A stretch of DNA of 64,000 nt from Variovorax gracilis. Its GTDB lineage: Bacteria; Pseudomonadota; Gammaproteobacteria; Burkholderiales; Burkholderiaceae_C. Under the pieces are notes generated by a model. That model did not search any database and was not told the origin of the DNA. It was given only the letters and a program-made list of their open reading frames with translations. Where the stretch lies: contig NZ_JASZYF010000016.1 in NCBI RefSeq assembly GCF_030317115.1, forward strand, positions 53,200 to 117,199, written 5' to 3'. Position numbers and translations under genes: made by a program. This document shows positions 32,604 to 41,511 of this stretch, in pieces. Within the stretch, counting starts at the first letter, position 1. The number at the start of each line of letters is the position of its first letter.

Positions 32604-33503
32604 TCAAGGCGGGAGCGCGAGCGACCTGGGGCTCGTGAAGCGCCGTGCGCCGCCATCGACCGGATCGCGGAAGGCGATCTCCTTGGCCAGCAACTGCAGC
32701 GGCCGGTCGAAGTCGTCGCTGCCTTCGGGGCGAAGCTCGGGATAGATGGCGTCGTTGAGGATCGGCATGCCCAGAGCGGCGCAGTGCACTCGCAACTGGT
32801 GCCTTCTGCCGGTGACGGGCGACAGATCCAGGTGCGCCCATCCGTCGCGTTGCGCCAGCAGCTTGAAACGCGTCTCCGAATTGGGCTCGCCGGGCACTTC
32901 CCTCATGCGCATGAAGTGGTCGTCGGGTTCGAGCCGGCTGCGGTGAACGGGCGGCAGCGGGTGGTCGCCGGGCCATCGCACGATCGCCTCGTAGTGCTTG
33001 CTGATCTCGCGATCCGCGAACAGCGCGCTGTAGGCGCCCCGCGTGGCAGGCTGCACCGAGAACAGCACGATGCCCGCCGTTTCGCGGTCGATGCGGTGCA
33101 CGGGCGCGAGATCCTGCAGACCCAGCTTGCGCTTCAGCCGCACGAGCAGGCTTTCCTGCACGTACTTGCCCACGGGCGTGACGGGCAGGAAGTGGGGCTT
33201 GTCCACCGCCAGCAGGTGCTCGTCCCGATGCAGGACGACTTCATCGAACGGAATGCGCGGCTCCGATTCGAGCGCACGGTAGTAGTAGACGCGCAGCCTC
33301 GGCTCGAAGCGCCGGGTCGGCGTGACGGGCACCCCGTGCTCGTCGACCACATCGCCTGCCTCGATACGGGCCTCCCACGTCGACCGGGGGATGGCGGCGA
33401 AGCGCTGCACCAGAAATTCGAGGACCGTGGGCCAGTCGCCGGTCGGCAGGGCGACGCAGCTCGGACCGACGCCATCGCGCAGGGGAAGCGGCAGAGTGCG
33501 CAT
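32604..33503 (-). CDS. RluA-family pseudouridine synthase
   Basis: RNA pseudouridine synthase, 299 aa, with the catalytic Asp in HRIDRETAG (about 140) and the later family segments GRRHQLRVHCAALGMPILND. It is close to the RluA/TruC/YjbO-type group and is expected to modify rRNA or tRNA uridines; the exact site is not predictable by eye. It starts four bases after the LRR-kinase stop, so it is co-transcribed with that gene. Confidence 0.92.
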   Translation of the reverse strand: MRTLPLPLRDGVGPSCVALPTGDWPTVLEFLVQRFAAIPRSTWEARIEAGDVVDEHGVPVTPTRRFEPRLRVYYYRALESEPRIPFDEVVLHRDEHLLAVDKPHFLPVTPVGKYVQESLLVRLKRKLGLQDLAPVHRIDRETAGIVLFSVQPATRGAYSALFADREISKHYEAIVRWPGDHPLPPVHRSRLEPDDHFMRMREVPGEPNSETRFKLLAQRDGWAHLDLSPVTGRRHQLRVHCAALGMPILNDAIYPELRPEGSDDFDRPLQLLAKEIAFRDPVDGGARRFTSPRSLALPP

Positions 33504-33507
33504 GGCG

Positions 33508-34830
33508 TCAGGCGTTCAGGAGGGAAGCGATTTCCGCGAACGCGGGGCGCGAAGAAGAGTCCGGGTCCAGGCAGCGCGACCGGAGGCCCGTCAGCAGCTT
33601 CCGCCCGGCTTCATCGGCTTCGCCGACCGGATCGCAATGGGCCAGCAACTCTTCGAGAAGGCACCCGAATGCGCGGGCCTCGACGCGCTGCAATGCCTGT
33701 GACCGCGCGTTGTCGTCCGCCGGCAGGAACGAGGCGGCGCCGAAGTCGCCCAGCAGGCAGTCGCCTTGGCCGTTCCAGAGGATGTTGTGCGCATAGAGGT
33801 CGCCGTGCAGGATGCCGCGCGCGTGCAACTGGGACGTGGCCGAGGCGATGCCGTGTGCCATGCGGAAAGCGGTATCCAGCGACCAGTGCGCGTCGGCTCC
33901 ATGGACATCGCGCGTGCAGGTTTCCAGGCTCGGCGGCCCTGCGAGATTGCGAAAGCTCGCGTCCACCAGTTCCAGCACCAGGCCCGGCGTGCGTTCGGGA
34001 TGGTTTTCGACCCGGCCTAGGACGGCGATCAGGTGGGGATGCGCGCCGGCCGCAATGCAGGCCGCCATTTCGCTGTGCGGCCAGCCGTCGCTGGTGACCG
34101 CGCCCTTGAACAGCTTGACCGCCACCGGGCGGATGCCACCATCGGCAAGCCGCCACTCCGCCTGGTGGATGACGCCGGAGGCGCCTTCACCCAGCGTGTG
34201 CTTCAGCGAGAGGCGGCTCCAGTCGATGGCCGCAGTGGGTCGCGCAAAGAGCGCCGCGTCTTCCGGCTTCTCGTCGAAGGGGTTGCCGGCGAAAGCCAGC
34301 CATGAGAGACGCGGCAGGGACAACAGCCACCCGGGCAGCGCGTCGAGTTCGTTGGCCGAAATGCGAAGCAACTCCAGCGCGCGGCAGGCGGCCATCTCTT
34401 CCGGCAGCGCACGCAGGCGGTTGCCGGCCAGCATCAGCTTCTGCAGGCGGGCGCATCGGCCGATCGTCGAGGGCAAGGCTTCGATCCGGTTGTCCGTGAG
34501 GATCAGCCAGCGCAGGGACGGCGGCAGCGATGCGGCCGGAACACTGCGAATGCGATTGGCCTTGAAGCCGACCATGTCGAGCTGCCGGCATTGGCCGACC
34601 ACCTCGGGCAGCTCGGCGAACTGGTTGTCGGAACAGAACAGCACACGCAGCCGATGCAGCCGGGGGAGGTCGTCGGGCAGGGCGTTCAGCGCATTGCCCG
34701 ACAGGTTGAGCACCTCCAGCGTGTCCGCCAGATCGAAGATCTCGCGCGGAAACTCCGTGAGGCCGCAGGACAGATCGAGCCGTTGCGACCCGGCCAACTG
34801 GCCCGCTCGCAGCCGGCCCAATGCGCTCAT
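33508..34830 (-). CDS. leucine-rich-repeat protein kinase
   Basis: Cytosolic fusion, 440 aa. Residues about 15-185 hold roughly seven leucine-rich repeats of the LxxLxLSxNxLxxLP type. Residues about 208-440 are a eukaryotic-like Ser/Thr kinase with glycine loop (GEGASGV), catalytic K239 (VAVK), helix-C E254, H342-G-D344 with N349 (HGDLYAHN) and D362FG. All active-site residues are therefore present, although HRD is HGD. No membrane segment is visible. Its ATG overlaps the upstream MBL hydrolase stop (ATGA) and the pseudouridine synthase follows 4 nt later. Partner and target are unknown. Confidence 0.9.
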   Translation of the reverse strand: MSALGRLRAGQLAGSQRLDLSCGLTEFPREIFDLADTLEVLNLSGNALNALPDDLPRLHRLRVLFCSDNQFAELPEVVGQCRQLDMVGFKANRIRSVPAASLPPSLRWLILTDNRIEALPSTIGRCARLQKLMLAGNRLRALPEEMAACRALELLRISANELDALPGWLLSLPRLSWLAFAGNPFDEKPEDAALFARPTAAIDWSRLSLKHTLGEGASGVIHQAEWRLADGGIRPVAVKLFKGAVTSDGWPHSEMAACIAAGAHPHLIAVLGRVENHPERTPGLVLELVDASFRNLAGPPSLETCTRDVHGADAHWSLDTAFRMAHGIASATSQLHARGILHGDLYAHNILWNGQGDCLLGDFGAASFLPADDNARSQALQRVEARAFGCLLEELLAHCDPVGEADEAGRKLLTGLRSRCLDPDSSSRPAFAEIASLLNA

Positions 34831-35888
34831 GCGAAGGCGCCGAAGCGGTAGATGCCGTCCGTGCCCAGCCGGCGCTGCAACTGGCCGGAGAACCACAGCA
34901 GGTGCAGGTGAGCCACGGTCTCGCCCATGGCGAAGGTCATCTGGTGCAGGTCGAGTTGGCGCTTGAACAGGATGGGCAGGCCCTCCGCCGCGCTGTGCGG
35001 CCTGGCGACGCAGGCCTCCAGCAGTTCGGCCAGGCGGTCGCGGTGGTGTTCCTGCAGTTGTTCGACGCGGCGGTGGATGCCCTTGAAGGGCTTGCCGTGC
35101 GAAGGCAGGCCCAGCGTGTCGGCTGGCAGCGACTTGAAGCGCTCGATGCTGTCGAGGAAGAGCCGCAGCGAGTCGGCTTCCGGCTCCCCGGCATGCACGC
35201 TCACGTTGGTGGAGATGCGCGGCAGCATCATGTCGCCGCCGAGCAGGGCGTTGAGCTCTTCACAGTAGAGCGCGATGTGTTCGGGCGCGTGGCCGTAGCC
35301 GCTGATGCAGCGCCACTCGCGGCCGCCGATGGCGATGCGGTCGCCGTCGAGCATGCGCACAAAGCTGGCCGGCACGGACGGGACCATGTTGACGTAGTAG
35401 TTGCTCCGCGCACGGATCTTTGCGACCGCTTCGGGGTCGGTGAGGCCGTGCGAGGCGAAGAAGTCCGCCGCCGCGTCGCCGCCGGCGAGCGTGTCGCCGG
35501 CAGAGGTGAGCACCCGGGCCACGTGGTAGTCGGTGGCGCTGATCCACAGCGGCGCGTTCCAGCGCCGGCACAGCCAGTCGGCCAGGCCGATGTGGTCGGG
35601 GTGCATGTGCGTCACGATCACGCGCAGGATCGGCAGGCCCTGCAGCTGGGTCTCGAAGATCTGTTCCCACTGTGCGCGCGATGCGTCGTGCGAAATGCAG
35701 CAGTCGACCACCGTCCAGCCTTCGACGCCGTCGATCGTGTCGCGCAGCAGCCAGAGGTTGATGTGGTCGAGCGCGAAGGGGAGCGCCATGCGAATCCAGC
35801 GCACGCCGGGCGCCACTTCGAGCGCCTCGCCGGGAGCCGGCAGAGTGTCGCCGAGGGGGTACTGGAGTTCGCGTTCGAGGAGGTTCAT
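34827..35888 (-). CDS. metallo-beta-lactamase-fold hydrolase
   Basis: MBL-superfamily metal-dependent hydrolase, 353 aa. The signature HMHPDHIG gives the HxHxDH site (about 103-108), with a further His in SGYGHAPEH, Asp in GDMMLP and a C-terminal LPSHGKP. Family members hydrolyse thioesters or similar bonds. Next to a LiuR-like regulator, a CoA-thioester role is plausible but unproven. The ATG lies only 7 bp from the palindromic operator and has no ribosome site, suggesting leaderless translation or a later start. It overlaps the LRR-kinase gene. Confidence 0.88.
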   Translation of the reverse strand: MNLLERELQYPLGDTLPAPGEALEVAPGVRWIRMALPFALDHINLWLLRDTIDGVEGWTVVDCCISHDASRAQWEQIFETQLQGLPILRVIVTHMHPDHIGLADWLCRRWNAPLWISATDYHVARVLTSAGDTLAGGDAAADFFASHGLTDPEAVAKIRARSNYYVNMVPSVPASFVRMLDGDRIAIGGREWRCISGYGHAPEHIALYCEELNALLGGDMMLPRISTNVSVHAGEPEADSLRLFLDSIERFKSLPADTLGLPSHGKPFKGIHRRVEQLQEHHRDRLAELLEACVARPHSAAEGLPILFKRQLDLHQMTFAMGETVAHLHLLWFSGQLQRRLGTDGIYRFGAFA

Positions 35889-35895
35889 GTACGAT

Positions 35896-35915
35896 TGACG
35901 TTTACGTTAACGTCA
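35896..35915. promoter_or_regulatory. LiuR-like palindromic operator
   Basis: TGACGTTTACGTTAACGTCA is a 20-bp near-perfect palindrome in the gap between the MBL and MerR genes. It resembles the reported LiuR/MerR consensus of branched-chain amino-acid regulators (T/G-ACGT-rich dyad), recalled from comparative genomics, not checked here. A TTGACG -35 for merR begins at 35895, and TTGCCA on the other strand is a possible -35 for the MBL gene. It could repress or twist-activate both. Confidence 0.7.
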
Positions 35916-35976
35916 TGGCAAGGAGCCATGATTGTAGGCAGTGCGGTCGAAACGCGCTGTCACACCCGCAACCCAC

Positions 35977-36372
35977 ATGCCGTCGCAGACCTTCACCATC
36001 GGCGAACTCGCCAAGGAGTTCGATCTCACCACACGGGCGATCCGCTTCTATGAGGACGTCGGCCTGCTCACGCCCCAGCGCGCGGGCCTGCAGCGCATCT
36101 ACACCTCGCGCGATCGTACGCGCCTCACGCTCACGCTGCGTGCCAAGCGGCTCGGGCTGAAGCTCACGGAGGTGAAGGAGATACTCGACATGTACGACAG
36201 CCCAAGGGACACCGCCGTGCAGTTGCAGCGATTCCTCGGCGTGCTCGGCAGCCACCGCGAGCAGCTCGAAGCCCAGTTGGTCGAACTCCAGGCCAACATC
36301 GTGGAGATTCGCGCACAGGAAAAGCAGGCACGCGCCGCGCTCGCGCGTGCCACCAGACCCAAGGCACGTTGA
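35977..36372 (+). CDS. MerR-family regulator, LiuR-like
   Basis: 131-aa MerR-type regulator. The N-terminal HTH is clear (FTIGELAKEFDLTTRAIRFYEDVGLLTP), followed by a coiled-coil dimerisation helix (EQLEAQLVELQANIVEIRAQEKQA). Family members resembling this (LiuR) control leucine and isovalerate utilisation genes. It sits beside a thioester-hydrolase-like gene, about 16 kb from the liu/mcc operon of this window. The ATG start gives the standard MerR N-terminus; a GTG 12 codons earlier is less likely. Confidence 0.87.
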   Translation: MPSQTFTIGELAKEFDLTTRAIRFYEDVGLLTPQRAGLQRIYTSRDRTRLTLTLRAKRLGLKLTEVKEILDMYDSPRDTAVQLQRFLGVLGSHREQLEAQLVELQANIVEIRAQEKQARAALARATRPKAR

Positions 36373-36411
36373 GCGTCTGGAACGGCCCCTTCAACCTTAC
36401 CCATATCGACC

Positions 36412-37134
36412 ATGGAAAACGACGCCCCCGAAACCCTCGACGACCTGTTTGCCCACAACCGTGCATGGTCTGCACGCATGGAACGCGACCGCCCCGGCTT
36501 CTTCACCAGCCTCGTGAAGCAGCAGACGCCGCGCTACATGTGGATCGGCTGCTCCGACAGCCGTGTGCCCGCCAACCAGATCACCGGCCTGGAGCCTGGC
36601 GAGGTGTTCGTGCACCGCAACGTGGCGAACATCGTGGTGCACTCCGATCTCAACGCACTCTCGGCGATCCAGTTCGCGGTCGAGCGCCTCAAGGTGCAGC
36701 ACATCATGGTGGTCGGCCACTATGGCTGCTCGGGCGTGCAGGCCGCGCTCGAAGGGGCGCGCATCGGTATCGCCGACAACTGGATCCGCCACATCCAGGA
36801 TGTGCGCGACCGCCACCGCGTGATGCTCAAGACCCTGCCCGAGCACGTGCGCGCCGATGCACTGTGCGAGCTGAACGTGGCGGAACAGGTGGTCAACGTG
36901 GCCGTCAGCACGGTGATGTGCGACGCATGGAGCCGCGACCAGAAGGTCACGATCCACGGCTGGGCCTTCGGCGTGCATGACGGCCTGCTGCAGGACCTGG
37001 GCATGACCGTCGACGGCTCCCGGCCGCTCGACGCCCTGTACCGCGCCGCCGTGCAGCGCATCCGCTACAAGTGGAGCAAGCCGCAGGAAGAAGCGGCGCA
37101 GCCGGCTGCCGAGCCCGTCAAGGAAGCCGACTGA
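36412..37134 (+). CDS. can: beta-class carbonic anhydrase
   Basis: Zinc enzyme interconverting CO2 and bicarbonate, 240 aa. Beta-class motifs GCSDSR (Cys and Asp) and GHYGCSG (His and Cys) supply the zinc ligands, and the central strand is VFVHRNVAN. It is cytoplasmic, and in an organism carrying RuBisCO it could help supply CO2, as well as bicarbonate for carboxylases. It lies 10 nt upstream of aceK and is probably co-transcribed with it. Confidence 0.94.
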   Translation: MENDAPETLDDLFAHNRAWSARMERDRPGFFTSLVKQQTPRYMWIGCSDSRVPANQITGLEPGEVFVHRNVANIVVHSDLNALSAIQFAVERLKVQHIMVVGHYGCSGVQAALEGARIGIADNWIRHIQDVRDRHRVMLKTLPEHVRADALCELNVAEQVVNVAVSTVMCDAWSRDQKVTIHGWAFGVHDGLLQDLGMTVDGSRPLDALYRAAVQRIRYKWSKPQEEAAQPAAEPVKEAD

Positions 37135-37144
37135 AGCCTGAGCC

Positions 37145-38956
37145 ATGTTCCCGCAGCGTCTCGATTCGCCGCTTGCCTACGACATCGCCAAGGCGATGCG
37201 GGACGGCTTCAACCGGCACTACCTGCTGTTTCGCGCCGAGTCCGCCCGCGCCAAGCACCGCTTCGAGACGGCCGACTGGCATGGGCAGCAGCGCGCGCAG
37301 CGCGAGCGCATCGAGTTCTACGACCTGCGGGTGAGCGAGGCCGTGGCGCGGCTGGAGAAGGAATTCAAGGCCGGGGAACAGCCCATGGACGTGTGGCACC
37401 AGGTCAAGCTGCACTTCATCGGCCTGCTGGTCGACCACCACCAGCCCGAGCTGGCCGAGAGCTTCTTCAACTCGGTGACCACCAAGATCCTCCACCGCGC
37501 GTACTTCCAGAACGATTTCATCTTCGTGCGGCCTGCCATCAGCACCGAGTACATCGAGCCGCGCGACAAGCCGACCTACCGCGCCTACTACCCCGAGAGC
37601 GAAACGCTGGCCGACACGGTCGAACGCATGCTGGAAGACTATGCGCTGCAGGGCCGCTACGCCAACCGGCGCCGCGATGCCGAGCGCGTGGCGGCGGCGA
37701 TCCTCGGGCGCTTTCACCAGATCAAGCTGCGCGCGAACTTCCAGGTGCAGGTGCTGTCCAGCCTGTTCTACCGGAACAAGGGCGCCTACGTGGTCGGCAA
37801 GATCATCAACGGCTTCGTCGAGCTGCCGTTCTCGCTGCCGATCCTGCATGACGGCGAGGGCAAGTTCTACGTCGATGCGGTGTTGTTCGGAGAAGAGGAC
37901 CTGCAGATGCTCTTCAGCTTTGCGCGCGCCTACTTCATGGTCGACATGGAGGTGCCTTCGGCCTATGTGCAGTTCCTGCGCTCGCTGATGCCCAAGAAGC
38001 CGCGCGCCGAGATCTACAACGCACTCGGGCTGGCCAAGCAGGGCAAGACGCTCTTCTACCGCGACTTCCTCTATCACCTGAATTATTCGACCGACAAGTT
38101 CCGCATCGCGCCCGGCATCAAGGGCATGGTGATGCTGGTCTTCGACCTGCCGTCCTTTCCGTACGTGTTCAAGCTCATCAAGGACTTCTTTCCGCCGCAG
38201 AAGGACACCACGCGCGAGCAGATCAAGGGCAAGTACCTGCTGGTGAAGCAGCACGACCGCGTGGGCCGCATGGCCGACACGCTGGAGTACAGCGATGTCG
38301 GCTTTCCGCTGGACCGCTTCGAGCCGGGGCTGATCGACGAGATCAGGCAGTTCGCGCCCAGCCAGCTGGAGATCGGCGACCGCGACGGCAACGGGGAGAT
38401 GGAGGTGGTGCTCAAGCACGTCTACATCGAGCGACGCATGATCCCGCTCAACATCTACCTGCAAGAGGCATTCGACCAGATGGAGCAGCCGGAGCACGCC
38501 AAGCGCGCGGGCAAGCAGCTGGAGCATGCGGTGATGGAGTACGGCAATGCGATCAAGGACATGGTGGCGGCCAACATTTTCCCCGGCGACATGCTGTTCA
38601 AGAACTTCGGCGTCACGCGCGGCGGCAAGGTCGTGTTCTACGACTACGACGAGATCGAATACCTCACCGACTGCAATTTCCGCAAGGTGCCTACGCCGCG
38701 CAACGAGGAAGACGAAATGAGCGGCGAGGTCTGGTACTCGGTGGGTCCGAAGGATGTGTTCCCCGAGACTTTCGAACCCTTTCTGCTCGGCAACCCGGCG
38801 GTGCGCGAGGCCTTCATGGCCCATCACGCGGACCTGCTCGACGCGGCCTTCTGGCAGAGCCACAAGCAACGCATCCAGGCCGGGCAGATGCTGGATGTTT
38901 TTCCCTACGACGAGGCGCAGCGTTTCCGTCATGACGGACATGCCCCGTATTTCTGA
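37145..38956 (+). CDS. aceK: isocitrate dehydrogenase kinase/phosphatase
   Basis: Bifunctional enzyme that phosphorylates and dephosphorylates isocitrate dehydrogenase, controlling the branch between the TCA cycle and the glyoxylate bypass. 603 aa, close to the E. coli length (578). Family features include KGMVMLVFDLPSFPYVFKLIKD, IYLQEAFDQ, GNAIKDMVAANIFPGDML and FYDYDEIEYL (kinase catalytic region). It lies between carbonic anhydrase and an acetyl-CoA acetyltransferase, in a cluster for C2/acyl-CoA metabolism. Confidence 0.96.
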   Translation: MFPQRLDSPLAYDIAKAMRDGFNRHYLLFRAESARAKHRFETADWHGQQRAQRERIEFYDLRVSEAVARLEKEFKAGEQPMDVWHQVKLHFIGLLVDHHQPELAESFFNSVTTKILHRAYFQNDFIFVRPAISTEYIEPRDKPTYRAYYPESETLADTVERMLEDYALQGRYANRRRDAERVAAAILGRFHQIKLRANFQVQVLSSLFYRNKGAYVVGKIINGFVELPFSLPILHDGEGKFYVDAVLFGEEDLQMLFSFARAYFMVDMEVPSAYVQFLRSLMPKKPRAEIYNALGLAKQGKTLFYRDFLYHLNYSTDKFRIAPGIKGMVMLVFDLPSFPYVFKLIKDFFPPQKDTTREQIKGKYLLVKQHDRVGRMADTLEYSDVGFPLDRFEPGLIDEIRQFAPSQLEIGDRDGNGEMEVVLKHVYIERRMIPLNIYLQEAFDQMEQPEHAKRAGKQLEHAVMEYGNAIKDMVAANIFPGDMLFKNFGVTRGGKVVFYDYDEIEYLTDCNFRKVPTPRNEEDEMSGEVWYSVGPKDVFPETFEPFLLGNPAVREAFMAHHADLLDAAFWQSHKQRIQAGQMLDVFPYDEAQRFRHDGHAPYF

Positions 38957-38980
38957 CAAACCACTGAAGGAGCAATTTCC

Positions 38981-40165
38981 ATGAGCGAATCGATCGTGAT
39001 CGTCGGCGCGGCCCGTACCCCGATGGGCGGCTTCCAGGGCGACTTTTCCTCTCTCGCGGCGCACGATCTGGGCGGCGTGGCCATCAAGGCAGCCGTCGAA
39101 CGCGCGGGCATCACGGCCGACAGCGTGGGCGAGGTGCTGTTCGGCAACTGCCTGATGGCCGGCCAGGGCCAGGCGCCCGCACGCCAGGCGGCCTACAAGG
39201 GCGGCCTGCCCGACAGCGCAGGGGCAGTGACGTTGAGCAAGATGTGCGGCTCGGCGATGAAGGCGGCGATGCTCGCGCACGACATGCTGCTCGCGGGCAC
39301 GCACGAGGTGATGGTCGCCGGCGGCATGGAAAGCATGACCAACGCGCCCTACCTGATGCTCAAGGGCCGCGGCGGCTATCGCATGGGCCATGACCGCATC
39401 TTCGACCACATGATGCTCGACGGCCTGGAAGATGCCTACCAGCCGGGCCGCTCGATGGGCACCTTCGGCGAGGACTGCGCGGCCAAGTACAAGTTCACGC
39501 GCGAGCAGCAGGATGCCTTCGCCATCGCCAGCGTCGAACGCGCCAAGGCGGCGACGACCTCCGGCGCTTTCAAGGCCGAGATCGCCGCGGTGACCGTCAA
39601 GGGCCGTGGCGGCGAGACGGTCATCGACATCGACGAAGGCCCGGGCAAGGTCAAGCTCGACAAGATCCCGACGCTCAAGCCGGCGTTCAAGAAGGACGGC
39701 GGCACCATCACCGCGGCATCGAGCTCGTCCATCAACGACGGCGCCGCCGCGCTGGTCATGATGACCGAGAGCACCGCGAAGAAATACGGCGCGAAGCCGA
39801 TCGCGCGTCTGGTTGCCCATGCCACGCACGCGCAGGAGCCCGAGTGGTTCTCGACGGCGCCTGTCGGTGCGGTCGCCAAGCTCTTCAAGAAGACGGGCTG
39901 GGGCGTGAAGGACGTCGACCTCTGGGAAGTGAACGAGGCCTTCGCCGTGGTACCGATGGCGCTGATGCACGAGCTGTCGGTGTCGCATGACATCGTCAAC
40001 GTGCATGGCGGCGCTTGCGCGCTGGGCCATCCGATCGGTGCCAGTGGTGCGCGCATCATGGTCACGCTGATCCATGCACTGCAGCAGCGCGGCAAGAAGC
40101 GCGGGGTCGCGACGCTGTGCATCGGCGGTGGCGAAGGCACCGCGGTGGCGATCGAGCTGATCTGA
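38981..40165 (+). CDS. acetyl-CoA C-acetyltransferase (thiolase)
   Basis: Thiolase, 394 aa, catalysing acetyl-CoA condensation or thiolysis of acetoacetyl-CoA. The nucleophile is C89 (KMCGSAM), the same position as in Zoogloea thiolase; the C-terminal His (GGACALGHPIGASG) and Cys (CIGGGEG) are present. It could serve ketone-body/leucine breakdown or polyhydroxybutyrate precursors. GAAGGAG lies 9 nt upstream. Same strand as aceK, 24 nt gap. Confidence 0.95.
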   Translation: MSESIVIVGAARTPMGGFQGDFSSLAAHDLGGVAIKAAVERAGITADSVGEVLFGNCLMAGQGQAPARQAAYKGGLPDSAGAVTLSKMCGSAMKAAMLAHDMLLAGTHEVMVAGGMESMTNAPYLMLKGRGGYRMGHDRIFDHMMLDGLEDAYQPGRSMGTFGEDCAAKYKFTREQQDAFAIASVERAKAATTSGAFKAEIAAVTVKGRGGETVIDIDEGPGKVKLDKIPTLKPAFKKDGGTITAASSSSINDGAAALVMMTESTAKKYGAKPIARLVAHATHAQEPEWFSTAPVGAVAKLFKKTGWGVKDVDLWEVNEAFAVVPMALMHELSVSHDIVNVHGGACALGHPIGASGARIMVTLIHALQQRGKKRGVATLCIGGGEGTAVAIELI

Positions 40166-40253
40166 CCCGCTCCTGATTCGAGCCCGATTCCGGGGGGGCC
40201 GCTCCCTAGAATCGACGGCTCCTCCATCCATTCACTCCTGAGATCCAGTCCAC

Positions 40254-41501
40254 ATGCATCCGGTCTTTCATCGCAGCGCGCTGGCCGCGCTGCTCGCTAC
40301 CGCTTTCGTCGCACCCGCCGCCTGGAGCCAGGTGCGCGACCAGGCCCTGTTCGCCGCCGCCACGGCCGAGAAGCCCGCCGTCATCAAGACGCTGGAGAAC
40401 CTCGTCAACATCGAGACCGGCACCGGCGATGCCGAAGGCATGGCTTCGGCTGGCAAGTACCTCGAAGATGAACTGAAGTCGCTGGGCTTCACCGTCACGC
40501 GCAGCAAGTCGGCCGGCATCGTGGTCGGAGACAACATCGTCGGCAAGCTCCAGGGCAAGGGCGGCAAGAACCTGCTGCTGCTCTCGCACATGGACACCGT
40601 CTACCTCAAGGGCATCCTTGCGAAGGCGCCGTTCCGGGTCGAGGGCGACAAGGCCTACGGCCCCGGCATCGCCGACGACAAGGGCGGCAACGCGGTCATC
40701 GTGCACACGCTCAAGCTGCTGAAGGCGCGAGGCTTCCAGGACTTCGGCACCATCACCGTGCTGTTCAATACCGACGAGGAAAAGGGCTCCTTCGGCTCGC
40801 GCGACCTGATCCAGGAAGAGGCCGCCAAGTCCGACTACGTGCTGTCCTTCGAACCCACCGGCGCGGGCAAGGAAGACCTCTCGCTCGGCACCTCGGGCAT
40901 CGCCTACGTGCAGGTCAACATCACCGGCAAGGCCTCGCATGCGGGCGCGGCACCCGAGCTGGGCGTGAACGCGCTGGTCGAGGCTTCGGACCTGGTGCTG
41001 CGCACGATGGGCATCGACGACAAGGCCAAGGGCCTGCGCTTCAACTGGACCATGGCCAAGGCCGGCAATGTGTCCAACATCATCCCGGCCGGCGCCACGC
41101 TCAACGCCGACGTTCGCTACGCGAAGAACGAAGACTTCGAGGCCGCGATGAAGACGCTCGAAACCAAGGCGCAGCAGAAGAAGCTGCCCGAAGCAGACGT
41201 CAAGGTGCTGATCACGCGCGGCCGTCCGGCCTTCAATGCGGGCGAGGGCGGCCGCAAGCTGGTCGACAAGGCCGTGGCGTACTACAAGGAAGCCGGCGGC
41301 GAACTCGACATCGTCGAGCGCACCGGCGGCGGCACCGATGCGGCCTACGCCGCGCTGGCGGGCAAGCCGGTCATCGAAAGCCTGGGCCTGCCGGGCTTCG
41401 GCTATCACAGCGACAAGGCCGAGTACGTGGACACCAGCGCGATCCCGCGCCGTCTCTACATGGCCAGCAAGCTGATCATGGACCTCGGTCAAGGAAAGTA
41501 A
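40254..41501 (+). CDS. exported M20-family peptidase (glutamate carboxypeptidase-like)
   Basis: Zinc carboxypeptidase of the M20/CPG2 family, 415 aa, with a signal peptide ending near AAWSQ (residue 26). The metal site is formed by SHMDTVY, GPGIADDKGG, FNTDEEKGS and the late GFGYHSDKAEY, in family order. It probably removes C-terminal glutamate from peptides or folate-like compounds in the periplasm. It is followed 10 nt later by an acyl-CoA dehydrogenase. Confidence 0.9.
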   Translation: MHPVFHRSALAALLATAFVAPAAWSQVRDQALFAAATAEKPAVIKTLENLVNIETGTGDAEGMASAGKYLEDELKSLGFTVTRSKSAGIVVGDNIVGKLQGKGGKNLLLLSHMDTVYLKGILAKAPFRVEGDKAYGPGIADDKGGNAVIVHTLKLLKARGFQDFGTITVLFNTDEEKGSFGSRDLIQEEAAKSDYVLSFEPTGAGKEDLSLGTSGIAYVQVNITGKASHAGAAPELGVNALVEASDLVLRTMGIDDKAKGLRFNWTMAKAGNVSNIIPAGATLNADVRYAKNEDFEAAMKTLETKAQQKKLPEADVKVLITRGRPAFNAGEGGRKLVDKAVAYYKEAGGELDIVERTGGGTDAAYAALAGKPVIESLGLPGFGYHSDKAEYVDTSAIPRRLYMASKLIMDLGQGK

Positions 41502-41511
41502 GGAATACGCC

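Noticed and set aside
29768..32638. 956-codon plus-strand frame opposite the cNMP/CBS gene and the SDR
   Set aside because: Shadow frame; no recognisable domain and the opposite strand has full family motifs.
37118..40231. 1037-codon minus-strand frame opposite aceK and the thiolase
   Set aside because: Covers two clearly recognised genes on the other strand; composition is typical of antisense frames.
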